Part shown: positions 1 to 9,263 of the stretch, in pieces | Layout: each line of letters opens with the position of its first letter | Position numbering within the stretch: the stretch's first letter is position 1 | Assembly: GCA_021151805.1 (NCBI GenBank) | Contig: JAGKWN010000008.1 | Location: forward strand, 1-64,000 | Direction: 5' to 3' | Source of the DNA: Cytophagaceae bacterium | GTDB lineage: Bacteria; Bacteroidota; Bacteroidia; Cytophagales; Cytophagaceae | DNA: 64,000 nt | The notes under the pieces: model-generated | Databases searched by the model: none | Told to the model about the DNA's origin: nothing | What the model saw: only the letters and a program-made list of their open reading frames with translations | Made by a program: the position numbers and the translations under genes

Positions 1-82
1 ATTCATAATTCATAATTCATAATTCATAATTCATAATTCATAATTCATAATTCATAATTCATAATTCATAATTCATAATTCA
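1..82. repeat. 7-bp tandem repeat (ATTCATA)n
   Basis: Eleven perfect copies of ATTCATA followed by a five-base partial copy, running off the left edge of the window, so the true length is unknown. It lies directly beside the long hairpin behind the giant surface protein. With a 7-bp unit, slippage would change its length, but it is intergenic here and no coding phase variation can be argued. Confidence 0.95.
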
Positions 83-145
83 GTAAAACACATAAAATAA
101 AAAAGGGGCCTTGCAGGCCCCTTTTTTATTTTATGTGTTTTACTG
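81..145. terminator. Bidirectional hairpin terminator with perfect 30-bp arms
   Basis: The arms at 81-110 and 116-145 are perfectly complementary around the 5-nt loop TTGCA. The GC core is GGGGCC/GGCCCC, flanked by A6 on one side and T6 on the other, so it reads as an intrinsic terminator on both strands. The right arm ends one base before the stop codon of the minus-strand surface-protein gene at 146, so it most likely terminates that gene. The stem carries on through AT-rich sequence well beyond what a terminator needs. Confidence 0.9.
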
Positions 146-3100
146 TTAGTTGTTCTTGTTTCCTAAGATCTGTAACCAGCTCTTGTACTCTTTATTACCA
201 CAAGATGTAGTTAAGTAGTAGTAATAGATACCGTCTGTCAAATCTTTCGGATTCCAGTTGTTATCATAGTTATCCGCTTCGAATACTTTTGTACCCCAAC
301 GGTTGTAAACAATTAAGTGAGAACCTTCCTGGATCAATGGCATTTCAATGCCCGGGTACGTTGTTCTGTCCGCTAAGTAGAAGATCTCATTCTTAGCATC
401 ACCGTTAGGAGTAATCAGGTTTGGAATATACAATTTCTGGCTTTCTATAGCATTCAATGTAAGAGTAACATCATTGGTTATACAACCTATTTGCTTAAGG
501 TCTTTTACATAAACGGTATACGTTACTGTAACTGCCTTAGGAATTACTGATACGATTGAATCTTTTGTTGTGAAAGCAGTTCCATCGCTACCTGTCCATA
601 CATATTCGTACTTACCAGATCCGCCTTTACCAATTACCTGTGCATACAGATTACGGTTTGTAGTTATACATAATGTATCTGTAGGGCCGAATGCACTAAG
701 ATTAAAGTCATCAATACCTACTGAAACGAAAGTTGTATCTGTTGTTACACCGCAGTCGCCTGTAACAGTGTATAAGAATTTATAATCAACACCAGTTACA
801 AGATCAATTGCTATAACAGAATCTACAGATAATCCTGGCTTAAGCGTTACCGGAGTAGCAGGGTTTGGAGAATAGATCGACCATGCACCTGTCCCTACCG
901 TTGGTTTTGAAGCAACCAACATAATTGTATCCAGACAAGTGGTTACGCTGTCAAGGTAAGCAAACGCAACACTTGGATCAGATTTGATTGTTATCTCAAT
1001 CGAGTTCGACAGGTCACTTGCACAAGATCCTGCTGCTGAAGTATATTTCACTGTATAAGAACCTGCGCTGCTAACTGTTAACGGATTTGTTGAACCGGCA
1101 GAGCCGCCGTTATTAAACCATTCGTATGTACCACCTGTGAAACCTGTAACAGTTGCTGTTAATTCAGCAGAACCACCCGAGCAGAATGATGTAGACCCGC
1201 TAGTCAATGCGATCGTTACAGTTGGTTTAGGATTAACTGTTACCGTGATTGTTTGCGCATCGCCGCCACAAGTACCGAAGCTTGCTGTAACAACATATTT
1301 TACTGAGCCCGCTGTTGCCGGAGCTGTTGTTGTTAATGTCTGTGCAATGGTTGATCCGTTACCGGCAGCCGCACCTGAAGCACCTGTAACTGTTCCCAAT
1401 GTCCAGGAATAAGTAGCAGAGCTTACACTTGAAGTCAATGCGATAGCCGTTGTTTCTCCTGAACAGATCGAAGCAGTATTCGGAGTTGTAATTACAGCAA
1501 CCGGATTTACCGATACTGTGATTGTTTTAGGTGTTCCGGCACAGATACCACCAGCAGAAGGAGTAACAATATATTCTACTGTACCTACTGCAGAGTTTGA
1601 ACTGTTTGTCAAAGTCTGAGCAATGTTTGAACCGTTACCTGCAGATTGACCCGAGATACCTGCTGATACTGTACCGATTGTCCATGAGAATGTTGCAGTG
1701 CTTACGTTCGAAGTTAAGCTGATTGCAGTTGTTGCACCAGAACAGATTGCTGCAGGATCTGCAGTTGTTATGATTGCTGAAGGGTTAACCGTTACAGTAA
1801 TTGTTTTTGCTGTTCCGTCGCAACCATTAACTGTTGGTATTACAATATATTCTACTGTACCAGCAGCAGTTCCGCTGTTTAATAATGTCTGAGAGATAAG
1901 AGCGCCATTTCCACCTGATGCCCCTGTTACACCAGTAACTGTACCTAATGTCCAGGTATACGTTACAGAAGATGAACTGGAAGTAAGTGTAATTGAAGTT
2001 GTTTCTCCGGAACAGATCGCTGCAGGATTTGCCGTTGTTACTTTTGATACCGGATTAACCAGCGCTGTGATTGTTTTTGAAGTTCCTGTACAACCGCCAA
2101 ATGTTGGTACAACTACATATTGTACAGCACCTACACCTGTACCGGTATTTGTTAATGTCTGAGCAATGGATGAACCGTTACCGGCAGCAGCTCCTGTAAC
2201 ACCTGTAACTGTACCCAGTGTCCATGTATAGGTTACAGGTGAAGAACCTGAAGTAAGACTGATCGCAGTTGTTGTTCCTGAACAGATGGCTGCAGGATCT
2301 GTAGTAGTTACTGTTGCAACCGGATTCACGGTTACTGTGATGGTTTTAGCTGTTCCTGTACAACCACCGAATGATGGTATTACATTATATTGTACTGTAC
2401 CGGCAGCAGTTCCAGAATTTGTAAGCGTTTGTGCAATGCTTGTACCAGTACCTGCTGAGTAACCTGAAATACCTGCTGAAGCTGTTCCCATCGTCCATGC
2501 ATAAGATACCGGAGATGAAGCTGAAGTAAGGCTGATTGCTGTTGTTGCGCCAGAACAGATTGCCGAAGGATCATTCGTTGTTACTGTTACTACCGGATTC
2601 ACAGTTACTGTGATGGTTTTAGCTGTACCTGCACAAATACCAAATGTTGGAATCACATTATATTGTACTGTACCGGTTGTTGTTCCTGAGTTTGTAAGTG
2701 TTTGTGCAATGCTTGAACCATTACCTGCCGCCTGGCCTGAAACGTTTGATGAAGCCGTTCCGATTGTCCATGCATAGGTTACCGGAGATGAGCCGGAAGT
2801 TAAGCTAATTGCTGTTGTTGCTCCAGAACAGATCGCAGCCGGATCTACCGTTGTTACGGTCGCTTTAGGATTAACCGTTACCGTTACCTTGAAGGTAGCA
2901 CCTGGACAGCCTGCACCGGATGTTGGAGTTACTGTATACGTTACCGTACCAGTTCCTGTACCTGGATTTGTTAATGTCTGGCTGATGCTTGTCTGATTGC
3001 TTGCAGCAGAAGCTCCTGTGATACCACCTGTAACAGCAGGTGCTGTCCATGTATAAGTTGTACCTGTAGGTACGCCAGCACCTGATGGAGTTACCGTGAA

Positions 3101-6100
3101 TGCTGTTCCGCTACAGATAGCAGCCGGAGTCTGGTCGCTGATTGAAGGGTTTGGATTGATCGTAACAACAGCAGGTGACGAAGTTGTCGGATTACATGTT
3201 TGATTTGAAGAATATGTAACCGTATATGAACCCCCAGTTGTTGCTACATACGTTGAGTTTGTCGCCCCGGAGATATCTGTTCCGCCAGCTTTCCACTGGT
3301 AAGCAGGAGTACCTACTCCGCCAGTAATGTTTGCTGTTAATGTTACTGAACCGCCTGCGCAGAATGTCAGCGGACCGCCGGCTGTAATAGATACAGCAGT
3401 AGGATCCTGGCACAAAGTATAACAAATAGAGAATTCGGAAGAGTTATGAGCCGCAGTTGTAGAACCATTGTGGGCAAGAGCTGTGTAGGTTTTTGTTTTA
3501 TCAAAACCTAAAGCTACAGTAAATACAAATACATTGCTTGTACTTGATGCTATCCAAGTTTTACCCTGCAGACGCGTTGAAGTGCCTGTAGCACAGGTTG
3601 CACAGCCGTCTGTTTCAAAAACTTCAATAATCGAACCTGCAGGACCAGTCCAGGTAATCTGTGTTGGCGTACCAACAATGGTTGGTGCTGCATAGTTATT
3701 GTTACCACCACTCGTAGAAGGTGAAAGTACAATACCTCTTAATGTATTACAGCTGAATGAGTTTTTGTGTATTGAGTTGTTGATGGATGCTGTTCCGTCT
3801 ACAACCACACCGTTCGCGCCATTGTTGAAGATAAAGTTTGGTTCATTTGCTGCTACACCACCAATGATGTTGTTTGCAGAACCGGCAGATAAAGAGATAC
3901 CGTTTGACGCATTCGGGATCGGCGCAGATTTCGTTGCGTTTGAACCGATGATGTTGTTCTGGATGGTATTGGTAGAAGAACCAGTTAATGAAATACCATT
4001 CTGGTCATTCCCTGAAATCAAATTTGATGTGATTGTTGTTTTACTTACGTTTACAATTTCAATCCCTTGTAATGTATTTCCCTTATCTAATGTACCAGTT
4101 AAATCTGTTCCAATATTATTTCCAACAATGCTATTCGCAGTTGAAGCAGTTACAGCTGTTGTACTATTAATATAAACTCCACTTTTCTGGTTAGCAGAAA
4201 TTGTATTTGGCTGATTTGCAGCTGTACCGCCAATAATATTGGCAAAAGGAATAGCCGTACCAGATGTACCAATTTCAATTTGCACACCATATCCATAACC
4301 ACCTGAAGCAGATGTATTCGGCATGGCAGTAGCACCTGTCGGATCGAGGCCAATGATGTTATTATAAATAGTATTTGTGTTAGCAGGACCAGTAGCATTT
4401 TGCTCCGCATTTCTAATAACAATTCCTGATCTGTTAGCAGAAATAACATTGCCCCCCCCAGTAACTGCAGTACCGATTTTATTATTGCTTGACCCCATTT
4501 GCAAAGCGATACCACCACCTTCACCAGCAGTATTTGCAGATGCACTGATACCATTACCAACTGCTGCTGCATTTTTGTTTAAGCCAATCCAGTTACCCAG
4601 AATTGTATTATTACTAGCTCCAACGTGTGCAGTAAAATCTTCTTGGATCATTATACCCCATCTATTATCACAGATATAATTTCGCAAGCTACTGGTTGTT
4701 CCGCCAATTGTATTATTAGCAGCACCTTGCAATTCAATCCCTGATATTACGTTACCTAAAGCAGTCACGCCATCAGATGCTAAACCAATATAATTTCCTG
4801 ATATAGTATTTGCTGAAGTTCCTGCATGCTGCAATATTATTCCAGACCCACCATTTACAAAAGACATATCATAAGTATTGCCACATAAATTCGTTGCTAA
4901 GCCTGTTGGTTTATTCCAAAATAAGCCATGGCCGGAAATAACATTCAATTCATTAGCAGTAGATCCTCCTATTATATTTCCAGTAGATGCATCTGGACTG
5001 CCAATAATTTTAATTCCACCGCTTCGGTTATATAAAATGTCCGTAGAAGTACCATTGCCCATACCCGTTACATCAGTTCCAATATAATTACCTTGGATCT
5101 TACAATTTGTAATACCTTCACAATAAACCCCCATTTGGTTTGTATAGTCCCATGCTTGGTTGCATTGGCCTTTCCAGGTATGGTCAGCTCCACCATTACC
5201 TGAAATAATATTTCTTTCATCTGTAATAAGACCACCATTATAACCAATAACACAATTAGAAACTTTGTTTAAATAAACTCCTGCCGCTTGGTTACCAAAG
5301 GAATTGGCGGGAGTAGTAACATTATAACTTGATGTACCTGCGGCATTCGTTCCAATTTTATTTCCTTTGATAATTGTTGAATTACATCCTGCATCAACAT
5401 ATACACCCACACCAACGGCTCCTGATATAACATTTCTATCAACTATATTACCTGTAGAATTATTATTAAAACGTATACCGTGTTTCACTTGGGCCCATTT
5501 TCTTGTAGGATCACCAATGTTAAGAACACCTGTACCTGCAGATGTAACTCCTATATAACAATTCGTTATTGAGTTGTTGTTGCAATTATCTTCCATATTA
5601 ATTGCAGCATGAGATTCCACATCGTTATTCCAGGCAGTCCCCCCAAACACACATCGCTCGTTATTATTTGATGTTGAACCATTTCCGTTAGATAAAGTTG
5701 TTCCAAAGCCACCTATTTGAATAGATGAGGCTTTATTTAAATAAATCCCGCTTTTGCAAATTGTTGTACCTGTAATTGAAGTCCCAGCGAGGTTTGTTCC
5801 AAAATAACAACCTTTGATTTGTGAATTTAAAGGAGTGCCAATGCTATTGGCTGCATAATAAATACCATATTCCAGACTTTGAAAAACCAAGCCATAAAAT
5901 TTCGCATTTGTTAAGCCATAGCTAATATCAAATCCTCTTTGCCCACATGCAGAAGATCCTTTAATGATAACATCCGGTCCTGCAGTTGCATCCACAAAAC
6001 CATTAATGGTCAAGCCATTAAAATCAGCATCATTATAAATAGATAAGCTGTTGTTCAATGTAATGGTCATACCTGCATTGAAAATAATTACGTGATTCCC

Positions 6101-6250
6101 AGTACCTGTATTTAACCCAGCAATATCTGCTAATGCTTGGCGCAACGTTCCTGCACCGTTATCTGCATTTGAAGTAACGGTAAATGTATTTGCCTGCGAC
6201 GCAAACACGATTGAAAAAATTGAAAGTAAACTTATTACGAGCCTTTTCAT
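146..6250 (-). CDS. Giant T9SS type B cell-surface protein: beta-helix plus PKD-like repeats
   Basis: A 2034-residue predicted secreted protein. It has a signal peptide (about 1-20), then a long Asn/Gly-rich region to about residue 870 with repeated NxIxGNxIG-type turns, typical of a right-handed parallel beta-helix. An Ig-like module follows, then seven PKD-like repeats of about 90 residues, each with an ICSG motif and a TITVTVNP-like end, and further Ig-like modules. The last 90 residues (NLITPNGD..., VYNRWG, W.P..L.DGIYYYYL) match the gliding-motility-associated C-terminal domain that directs type IX secretion (type B). It is inferred to be an adhesin or polysaccharide-binding surface protein; no catalytic motif was found. 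ATG start at 6250. A strong terminator follows the stop. Confidence 0.85.
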   Translation of the reverse strand: MKRLVISLLSIFSIVFASQANTFTVTSNADNGAGTLRQALADIAGLNTGTGNHVIIFNAGMTITLNNSLSIYNDADFNGLTINGFVDATAGPDVIIKGSSACGQRGFDISYGLTNAKFYGLVFQSLEYGIYYAANSIGTPLNSQIKGCYFGTNLAGTSITGTTICKSGIYLNKASSIQIGGFGTTLSNGNGSTSNNNERCVFGGTAWNNDVESHAAINMEDNCNNNSITNCYIGVTSAGTGVLNIGDPTRKWAQVKHGIRFNNNSTGNIVDRNVISGAVGVGVYVDAGCNSTIIKGNKIGTNAAGTSSYNVTTPANSFGNQAAGVYLNKVSNCVIGYNGGLITDERNIISGNGGADHTWKGQCNQAWDYTNQMGVYCEGITNCKIQGNYIGTDVTGMGNGTSTDILYNRSGGIKIIGSPDASTGNIIGGSTANELNVISGHGLFWNKPTGLATNLCGNTYDMSFVNGGSGIILQHAGTSANTISGNYIGLASDGVTALGNVISGIELQGAANNTIGGTTSSLRNYICDNRWGIMIQEDFTAHVGASNNTILGNWIGLNKNAAAVGNGISASANTAGEGGGIALQMGSSNNKIGTAVTGGGNVISANRSGIVIRNAEQNATGPANTNTIYNNIIGLDPTGATAMPNTSASGGYGYGVQIEIGTSGTAIPFANIIGGTAANQPNTISANQKSGVYINSTTAVTASTANSIVGNNIGTDLTGTLDKGNTLQGIEIVNVSKTTITSNLISGNDQNGISLTGSSTNTIQNNIIGSNATKSAPIPNASNGISLSAGSANNIIGGVAANEPNFIFNNGANGVVVDGTASINNSIHKNSFSCNTLRGIVLSPSTSGGNNNYAAPTIVGTPTQITWTGPAGSIIEVFETDGCATCATGTSTRLQGKTWIASSTSNVFVFTVALGFDKTKTYTALAHNGSTTAAHNSSEFSICYTLCQDPTAVSITAGGPLTFCAGGSVTLTANITGGVGTPAYQWKAGGTDISGATNSTYVATTGGSYTVTYSSNQTCNPTTSSPAVVTINPNPSISDQTPAAICSGTAFTVTPSGAGVPTGTTYTWTAPAVTGGITGASAASNQTSISQTLTNPGTGTGTVTYTVTPTSGAGCPGATFKVTVTVNPKATVTTVDPAAICSGATTAISLTSGSSPVTYAWTIGTASSNVSGQAAGNGSSIAQTLTNSGTTTGTVQYNVIPTFGICAGTAKTITVTVNPVVTVTTNDPSAICSGATTAISLTSASSPVSYAWTMGTASAGISGYSAGTGTSIAQTLTNSGTAAGTVQYNVIPSFGGCTGTAKTITVTVNPVATVTTTDPAAICSGTTTAISLTSGSSPVTYTWTLGTVTGVTGAAAGNGSSIAQTLTNTGTGVGAVQYVVVPTFGGCTGTSKTITALVNPVSKVTTANPAAICSGETTSITLTSSSSSVTYTWTLGTVTGVTGASGGNGALISQTLLNSGTAAGTVEYIVIPTVNGCDGTAKTITVTVNPSAIITTADPAAICSGATTAISLTSNVSTATFSWTIGTVSAGISGQSAGNGSNIAQTLTNSSNSAVGTVEYIVTPSAGGICAGTPKTITVSVNPVAVITTPNTASICSGETTAIALTSSVSSATYSWTLGTVTGASGAAAGNGSTIAQTLTTTAPATAGSVKYVVTASFGTCGGDAQTITVTVNPKPTVTIALTSGSTSFCSGGSAELTATVTGFTGGTYEWFNNGGSAGSTNPLTVSSAGSYTVKYTSAAGSCASDLSNSIEITIKSDPSVAFAYLDSVTTCLDTIMLVASKPTVGTGAWSIYSPNPATPVTLKPGLSVDSVIAIDLVTGVDYKFLYTVTGDCGVTTDTTFVSVGIDDFNLSAFGPTDTLCITTNRNLYAQVIGKGGSGKYEYVWTGSDGTAFTTKDSIVSVIPKAVTVTYTVYVKDLKQIGCITNDVTLTLNAIESQKLYIPNLITPNGDAKNEIFYLADRTTYPGIEMPLIQEGSHLIVYNRWGTKVFEADNYDNNWNPKDLTDGIYYYYLTTSCGNKEYKSWLQILGNKNN
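1240..3160 (-). repeat. Intragenic tandem repeats of about 270-285 bp encoding PKD-like modules
   Basis: The codons for the recurrent ICSG motif appear near 1462, 1741, 2011, 2281, 2551, 2827 and 3112, a spacing of 270-285 bp. Neighbouring units are similar at both DNA and protein level, and the outermost unit (near 3112) is the most divergent. Such arrays can expand or contract by recombination. They encode the stalk-like part of the surface protein. Confidence 0.85.
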
Positions 6251-6627
6251 ATGTTTATTTCTATAAAGGGTGTCTTAATAATAGGGGTATTTATTATTCT
6301 GTATAATGGTATTAAAGGTCAAATTACGTAATTATTATGAATCTTTACCTAATCTTACACCTATTTTTTATTGAATTAGTGCAACTATTTATACAATTTA
6401 TTGTATATTAAATATTTTTAAATTGAAATTAATAATTGGTTTTCAGCCTTTTAGTCTTGAAATGGGGCAACTTCTGTACTCTTAATACAAACTGGGTATA
6501 AAAAAGTAACCCGGAGTAATTATATCATTCTGTTATATCCATTTGATTTTATGACACTTGAGCTATAAAACTTACCTTATAATAGATATGTTTTCTGTCT
6601 TCTTAAAGTTTTTTGTAATCTTGCACT
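6251..6627. other. AT-rich intergenic region between divergent genes
   Basis: This 377-bp gap separates the giant surface-protein gene (minus) from a small plus-strand gene. It is very AT-rich. I found no perfect TAnnTTTG box for the minus-strand gene, no strong hairpin and no convincing extra ORF. Promoters for both flanking genes must lie here; only the weak plus-strand box at 6616-6623 can be pointed to. Confidence 0.5.
6616..6623 (+). promoter_or_regulatory. Possible -7 box TAATCTTG for the 63-residue gene
   Basis: TAATCTTG resembles the Bacteroidota -7 consensus TAnnTTTG with one mismatch. It ends only four bases before the first ATG (6628), so transcription would start at or near the start codon, giving a leaderless message. 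No clear -33 TTG was found at the usual spacing, so this is weak. Confidence 0.3.
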
Positions 6628-6819
6628 ATGATGACATTTGAAGAATACTGCATAAAGAAAAAGATAAATTCTACCGCTTTCCGGACTCATGAACCTGAAC
6701 GCTGGCAGGAATGGAAACTGCAGTTTGAGCAAATGCACCCGAATTCGTTTACCGAACAGAAAAAATTCCTGATCAACGAAACCAGGAGAAAATATTTACT
6801 GGTAAATACTCTGGAATAA
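6628..6819 (+). CDS. Small conserved-looking hypothetical protein (63 aa)
   Basis: A charged, soluble 63-residue protein with no signal peptide or membrane segment. It is rich in Glu, Lys and Trp and likely alpha-helical, with a motif of the form RWQEWKLQFEQMHPNSF. The start has two adjacent ATG codons at 6628 and 6631. Codon use looks like real coding sequence, and it ends 15 bp before the convergent stop of cdaA. I do not recognise a characterised family. It may be leaderless (see the promoter box just upstream). Confidence 0.65.
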   Translation: MMTFEEYCIKKKINSTAFRTHEPERWQEWKLQFEQMHPNSFTEQKKFLINETRRKYLLVNTLE

Positions 6820-6834
6820 GGACTTATTCCGAAA

Positions 6835-7683
6835 TTAACTTGCGCTTTCGTAGCGGATGTTTTTTACTTCATGAGCGATCTGCTCATCATCATCATAAAT
6901 GAACGAACGCAATTTACTGCGGATATCGCTTTTGTTCATGTTATAATATACTTCTCCGTTATAAGCGATCGAAACGCCACCCGTTTCTTCCGATACAACC
7001 AATACAACCGCATCAGTCACTTCAGTTAAGCCTATGGCCGCGCGGTGTCTCAGACCCATATGCGCCGGAATATTATCGTTCTCCGAAACCGGTAAAATAC
7101 ATCTGGCAGCTTTGATTCTTCCGCCTGTTAATATTACCGCACCATCGTGCAGCGGACTGTTCTTCTGAAAAATGGATATTAGTAACCGCTTGCTTATTTC
7201 AGCATCCAGGATATCGCCTGACTCTGCATAGAAACGCAATTCAGATGTTTTACTGAATACAATCAATGCGCCTGTATTTGTCTGAGAGAATATCTTCACA
7301 CTGTCGATGATTGGTGAAAGATTCAGCTCCGCTTTTGAATTCGGTTTTGTTTTTGAAAACCAGTCTTTAATTAAGTTGTTATTTTGTGAAGTACTCTTGC
7401 CGATCATCTGCAAAAACTTACGGATTTCCTGTTGAAATAAAATAAAAGCAGCCAACACCCCTACGCCCATGAACTGGCCGAGGATATTGCGAAGCAACTC
7501 CATACCCGAGGCTTTCACAATCAGGTAAAACGCATAAATCAGCAAAATACCTATAAATACTTTTACCGCAACGCTTCCTTTTAATAACTTATAGAGCTTA
7601 TAAATTATTATAGATACCAGAAGGATGTCGATCACATCGATCCAGGAAACGGTTATAAAAGAGATTTGAAATAGTGAAATCAT
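6835..7683 (-). CDS. cdaA: Diadenylate cyclase CdaA (c-di-AMP synthase)
   Basis: A membrane-bound enzyme that condenses two ATP into c-di-AMP. Three N-terminal membrane segments (within about residues 5-85) are followed by a DisA_N catalytic domain with the DGA motif (residues 180-182) and the RHR motif (212-214, followed by AAIGLTE). I chose the ATG at 7683 (282 aa). An in-frame TTG at 7701 would add six residues, but the ATG gives the usual CdaA start (short hydrophobic leader, then SWIDVIDILLV). It lies 51 bp downstream of folP on the same strand, a pairing common in Bacteroidota, so the two are probably co-transcribed. c-di-AMP typically controls potassium, osmotic and cell-wall homeostasis; that role is inferred here. 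Confidence 0.93.
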   Translation of the reverse strand: MISLFQISFITVSWIDVIDILLVSIIIYKLYKLLKGSVAVKVFIGILLIYAFYLIVKASGMELLRNILGQFMGVGVLAAFILFQQEIRKFLQMIGKSTSQNNNLIKDWFSKTKPNSKAELNLSPIIDSVKIFSQTNTGALIVFSKTSELRFYAESGDILDAEISKRLLISIFQKNSPLHDGAVILTGGRIKAARCILPVSENDNIPAHMGLRHRAAIGLTEVTDAVVLVVSEETGGVSIAYNGEVYYNMNKSDIRSKLRSFIYDDDEQIAHEVKNIRYESAS

Positions 7684-7734
7684 CCCTGTAAAGGTATACA
7701 AAATGTATAAATGTTCTGCGATTATGTTTCGAAA

Positions 7735-8595
7735 TTAACGGGTAAGCTGTTGCAACAAAGTCACGGTTTCTTTTGCTTCTTTTACGTCATGCACGCGCAG
7801 GATGTCTCCGCCATTCAGCAGCGATATGGTATGCAGGATGGTAGACCCATTGAGCGCCTCTGTCGGTTCAACCCCCAGCGTTCTGTATATCATGGATTTC
7901 CTGGAGACTCCTATTAAAAGAGGAAGCTCGAAAATCTTAAATACATCCAGCTGTTTTAACAGTTCGAAATTCTGTTCCCTGTTTTTGGCAAAGCCGAAAC
8001 CAGGATCCAGGATGATATCGCGAATACCTGCTGCCTTTGCTTTTTGTAGCTGTATGCTGAAGAATCCGATCATCTCGTCCAGCAGATCGGCATAGGCATT
8101 TTGCGTATTCATGTCCTGCGGTGTGCCGCGCATGTGCATCATAATATAAGGTACCCGGGCGCTGGCCACCGTTGCGAACATGGCTTCATCAAGCGTACCG
8201 CCGGAGATATCATTCACCAGAGATGCGCCTTGCCGGATGGCTGCTTGAGCTACTGCTGCGCGGAATGTGTCAATCGAAATCAGTAGATCCGGGAATCTTT
8301 TCCTTGCTTCGCTGATCACTGGAATAACCCGGTTTATTTCTTCTTCCGCACTAATATCAACGGCATTAGGGCGGGATGAATAACCACCAATGTCGATCAG
8401 ATCAACGCCGGCAGCAACCATTTCTTCGATCTGTTTTATAGCCGTTTCAAGGGTATTGGTTTTCCCGCCATCATAGAAAGAATCAGGGGTACAATTCACA
8501 ATTCCCATCACCGCAGGTTTGTCAAAGTAGATAAGTTTTCCCCCGGAATAACATGTTTTTTTCCTGTAAAAAAATGTATCTTTAAAATCTTTCAA
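7735..8595 (-). CDS. folP: Dihydropteroate synthase
   Basis: Joins p-aminobenzoate to 6-hydroxymethyl-dihydropterin pyrophosphate in folate synthesis. The TIM-barrel motifs appear in order: MGIVNCTPDSFYDGG, DIGGYSSRP, LVNDISGG, MMHMRGTPQ, ILDPGFGFAK, PLLIGVSRKS and ILRVHDVKE. The 286-residue length is normal. The start appears to be TTG (8593-8595). No ATG lies between it and the upstream in-frame stop, and the next Met sits inside the first conserved motif. First gene of a folP-cdaA operon, divergent from the DUF1599 gene across a 49-bp gap. Confidence 0.95.
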   Translation of the reverse strand: MKDFKDTFFYRKKTCYSGGKLIYFDKPAVMGIVNCTPDSFYDGGKTNTLETAIKQIEEMVAAGVDLIDIGGYSSRPNAVDISAEEEINRVIPVISEARKRFPDLLISIDTFRAAVAQAAIRQGASLVNDISGGTLDEAMFATVASARVPYIMMHMRGTPQDMNTQNAYADLLDEMIGFFSIQLQKAKAAGIRDIILDPGFGFAKNREQNFELLKQLDVFKIFELPLLIGVSRKSMIYRTLGVEPTEALNGSTILHTISLLNGGDILRVHDVKEAKETVTLLQQLTR

Positions 8596-8644
8596 GCTAT
8601 TATAATTATTGGTAGTTCAGTTCTAATTTACAAAGTTCGGTCAA

Positions 8645-9199
8645 ATGCAGCAAACGGCACAGGAATACAAAGAAGTTATTGCAATCTGCAAGAAAGTATT
8701 TATAGACAAAACCGTTGATTACGGAACTGCCTGGCGCATCCTCCGTCTGCCGTCCATTACCGACCAGATCCTGATCAAAGCGCAACGCATCCGCTCCATT
8801 CAGGAGAAAGGAAAGATGCTGGTGGAGGAAGATATTACGTCTGAATTCAAAGGCATCATTAATTATTCCATCATTGCGCTGATCCAAATGGAAATGTCAG
8901 AAAACGATCCTATGGAATTAGACCCCCAGCGTGTTGCCGAACTATACGACAAACATGCGACACAAACCCTGGAATTGTTGCTGAAAAAAAATCATGATTA
9001 CGGCGAGGCGTGGAGAGAAATGCGTATCAGCTCCATTACCGATATTATCCTGATGAAGCTTTTCCGTGTAAAACAAATTGAGGACAACCTTGGCAAGACC
9101 TTAATTTCTGAAGGAATTGATGCTAACTATCAGGATATTATAAATTATTCGGTATTTTGTTTAATTAAATCGGGAATTGTAAAACCTTTAGCCCGATAA
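8645..9199 (+). CDS. DUF1599 family protein with internal duplication
   Basis: A 184-residue soluble protein made of two copies of one module. Each copy has an N-terminal DYG.AWR..R..SITD.IL.K..R...I motif and ends in an IINYS...LI motif: copy 1 at about residues 15-85, copy 2 at about 110-180. This is the DUF1599 family (renamed nucleotide modification associated domain 1 in Pfam), common in Bacteroidota beside folP. The biochemical activity is not established; the family name suggests a link to nucleotides. The adjacency to folP/cdaA fits but does not prove a shared process. Confidence 0.85.
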   Translation: MQQTAQEYKEVIAICKKVFIDKTVDYGTAWRILRLPSITDQILIKAQRIRSIQEKGKMLVEEDITSEFKGIINYSIIALIQMEMSENDPMELDPQRVAELYDKHATQTLELLLKKNHDYGEAWREMRISSITDIILMKLFRVKQIEDNLGKTLISEGIDANYQDIINYSVFCLIKSGIVKPLAR

Positions 9200-9263
9200 A
9201 TCAGTATTAAAGCAAACTAATCGAGCTACGTTTAACCAAATAAAATAGGGTCAAAAATTTTTC

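Noticed and set aside
1..82. CRISPR-like array
   Set aside because: The units are contiguous 7-mers without spacers, so it is a simple tandem repeat.
3699..4175. Plus-strand open frame of 158 codons opposite the beta-helix region
   Set aside because: Repetitive, biased composition of the true minus-strand gene produces long antisense frames here. No family resemblance or start context.
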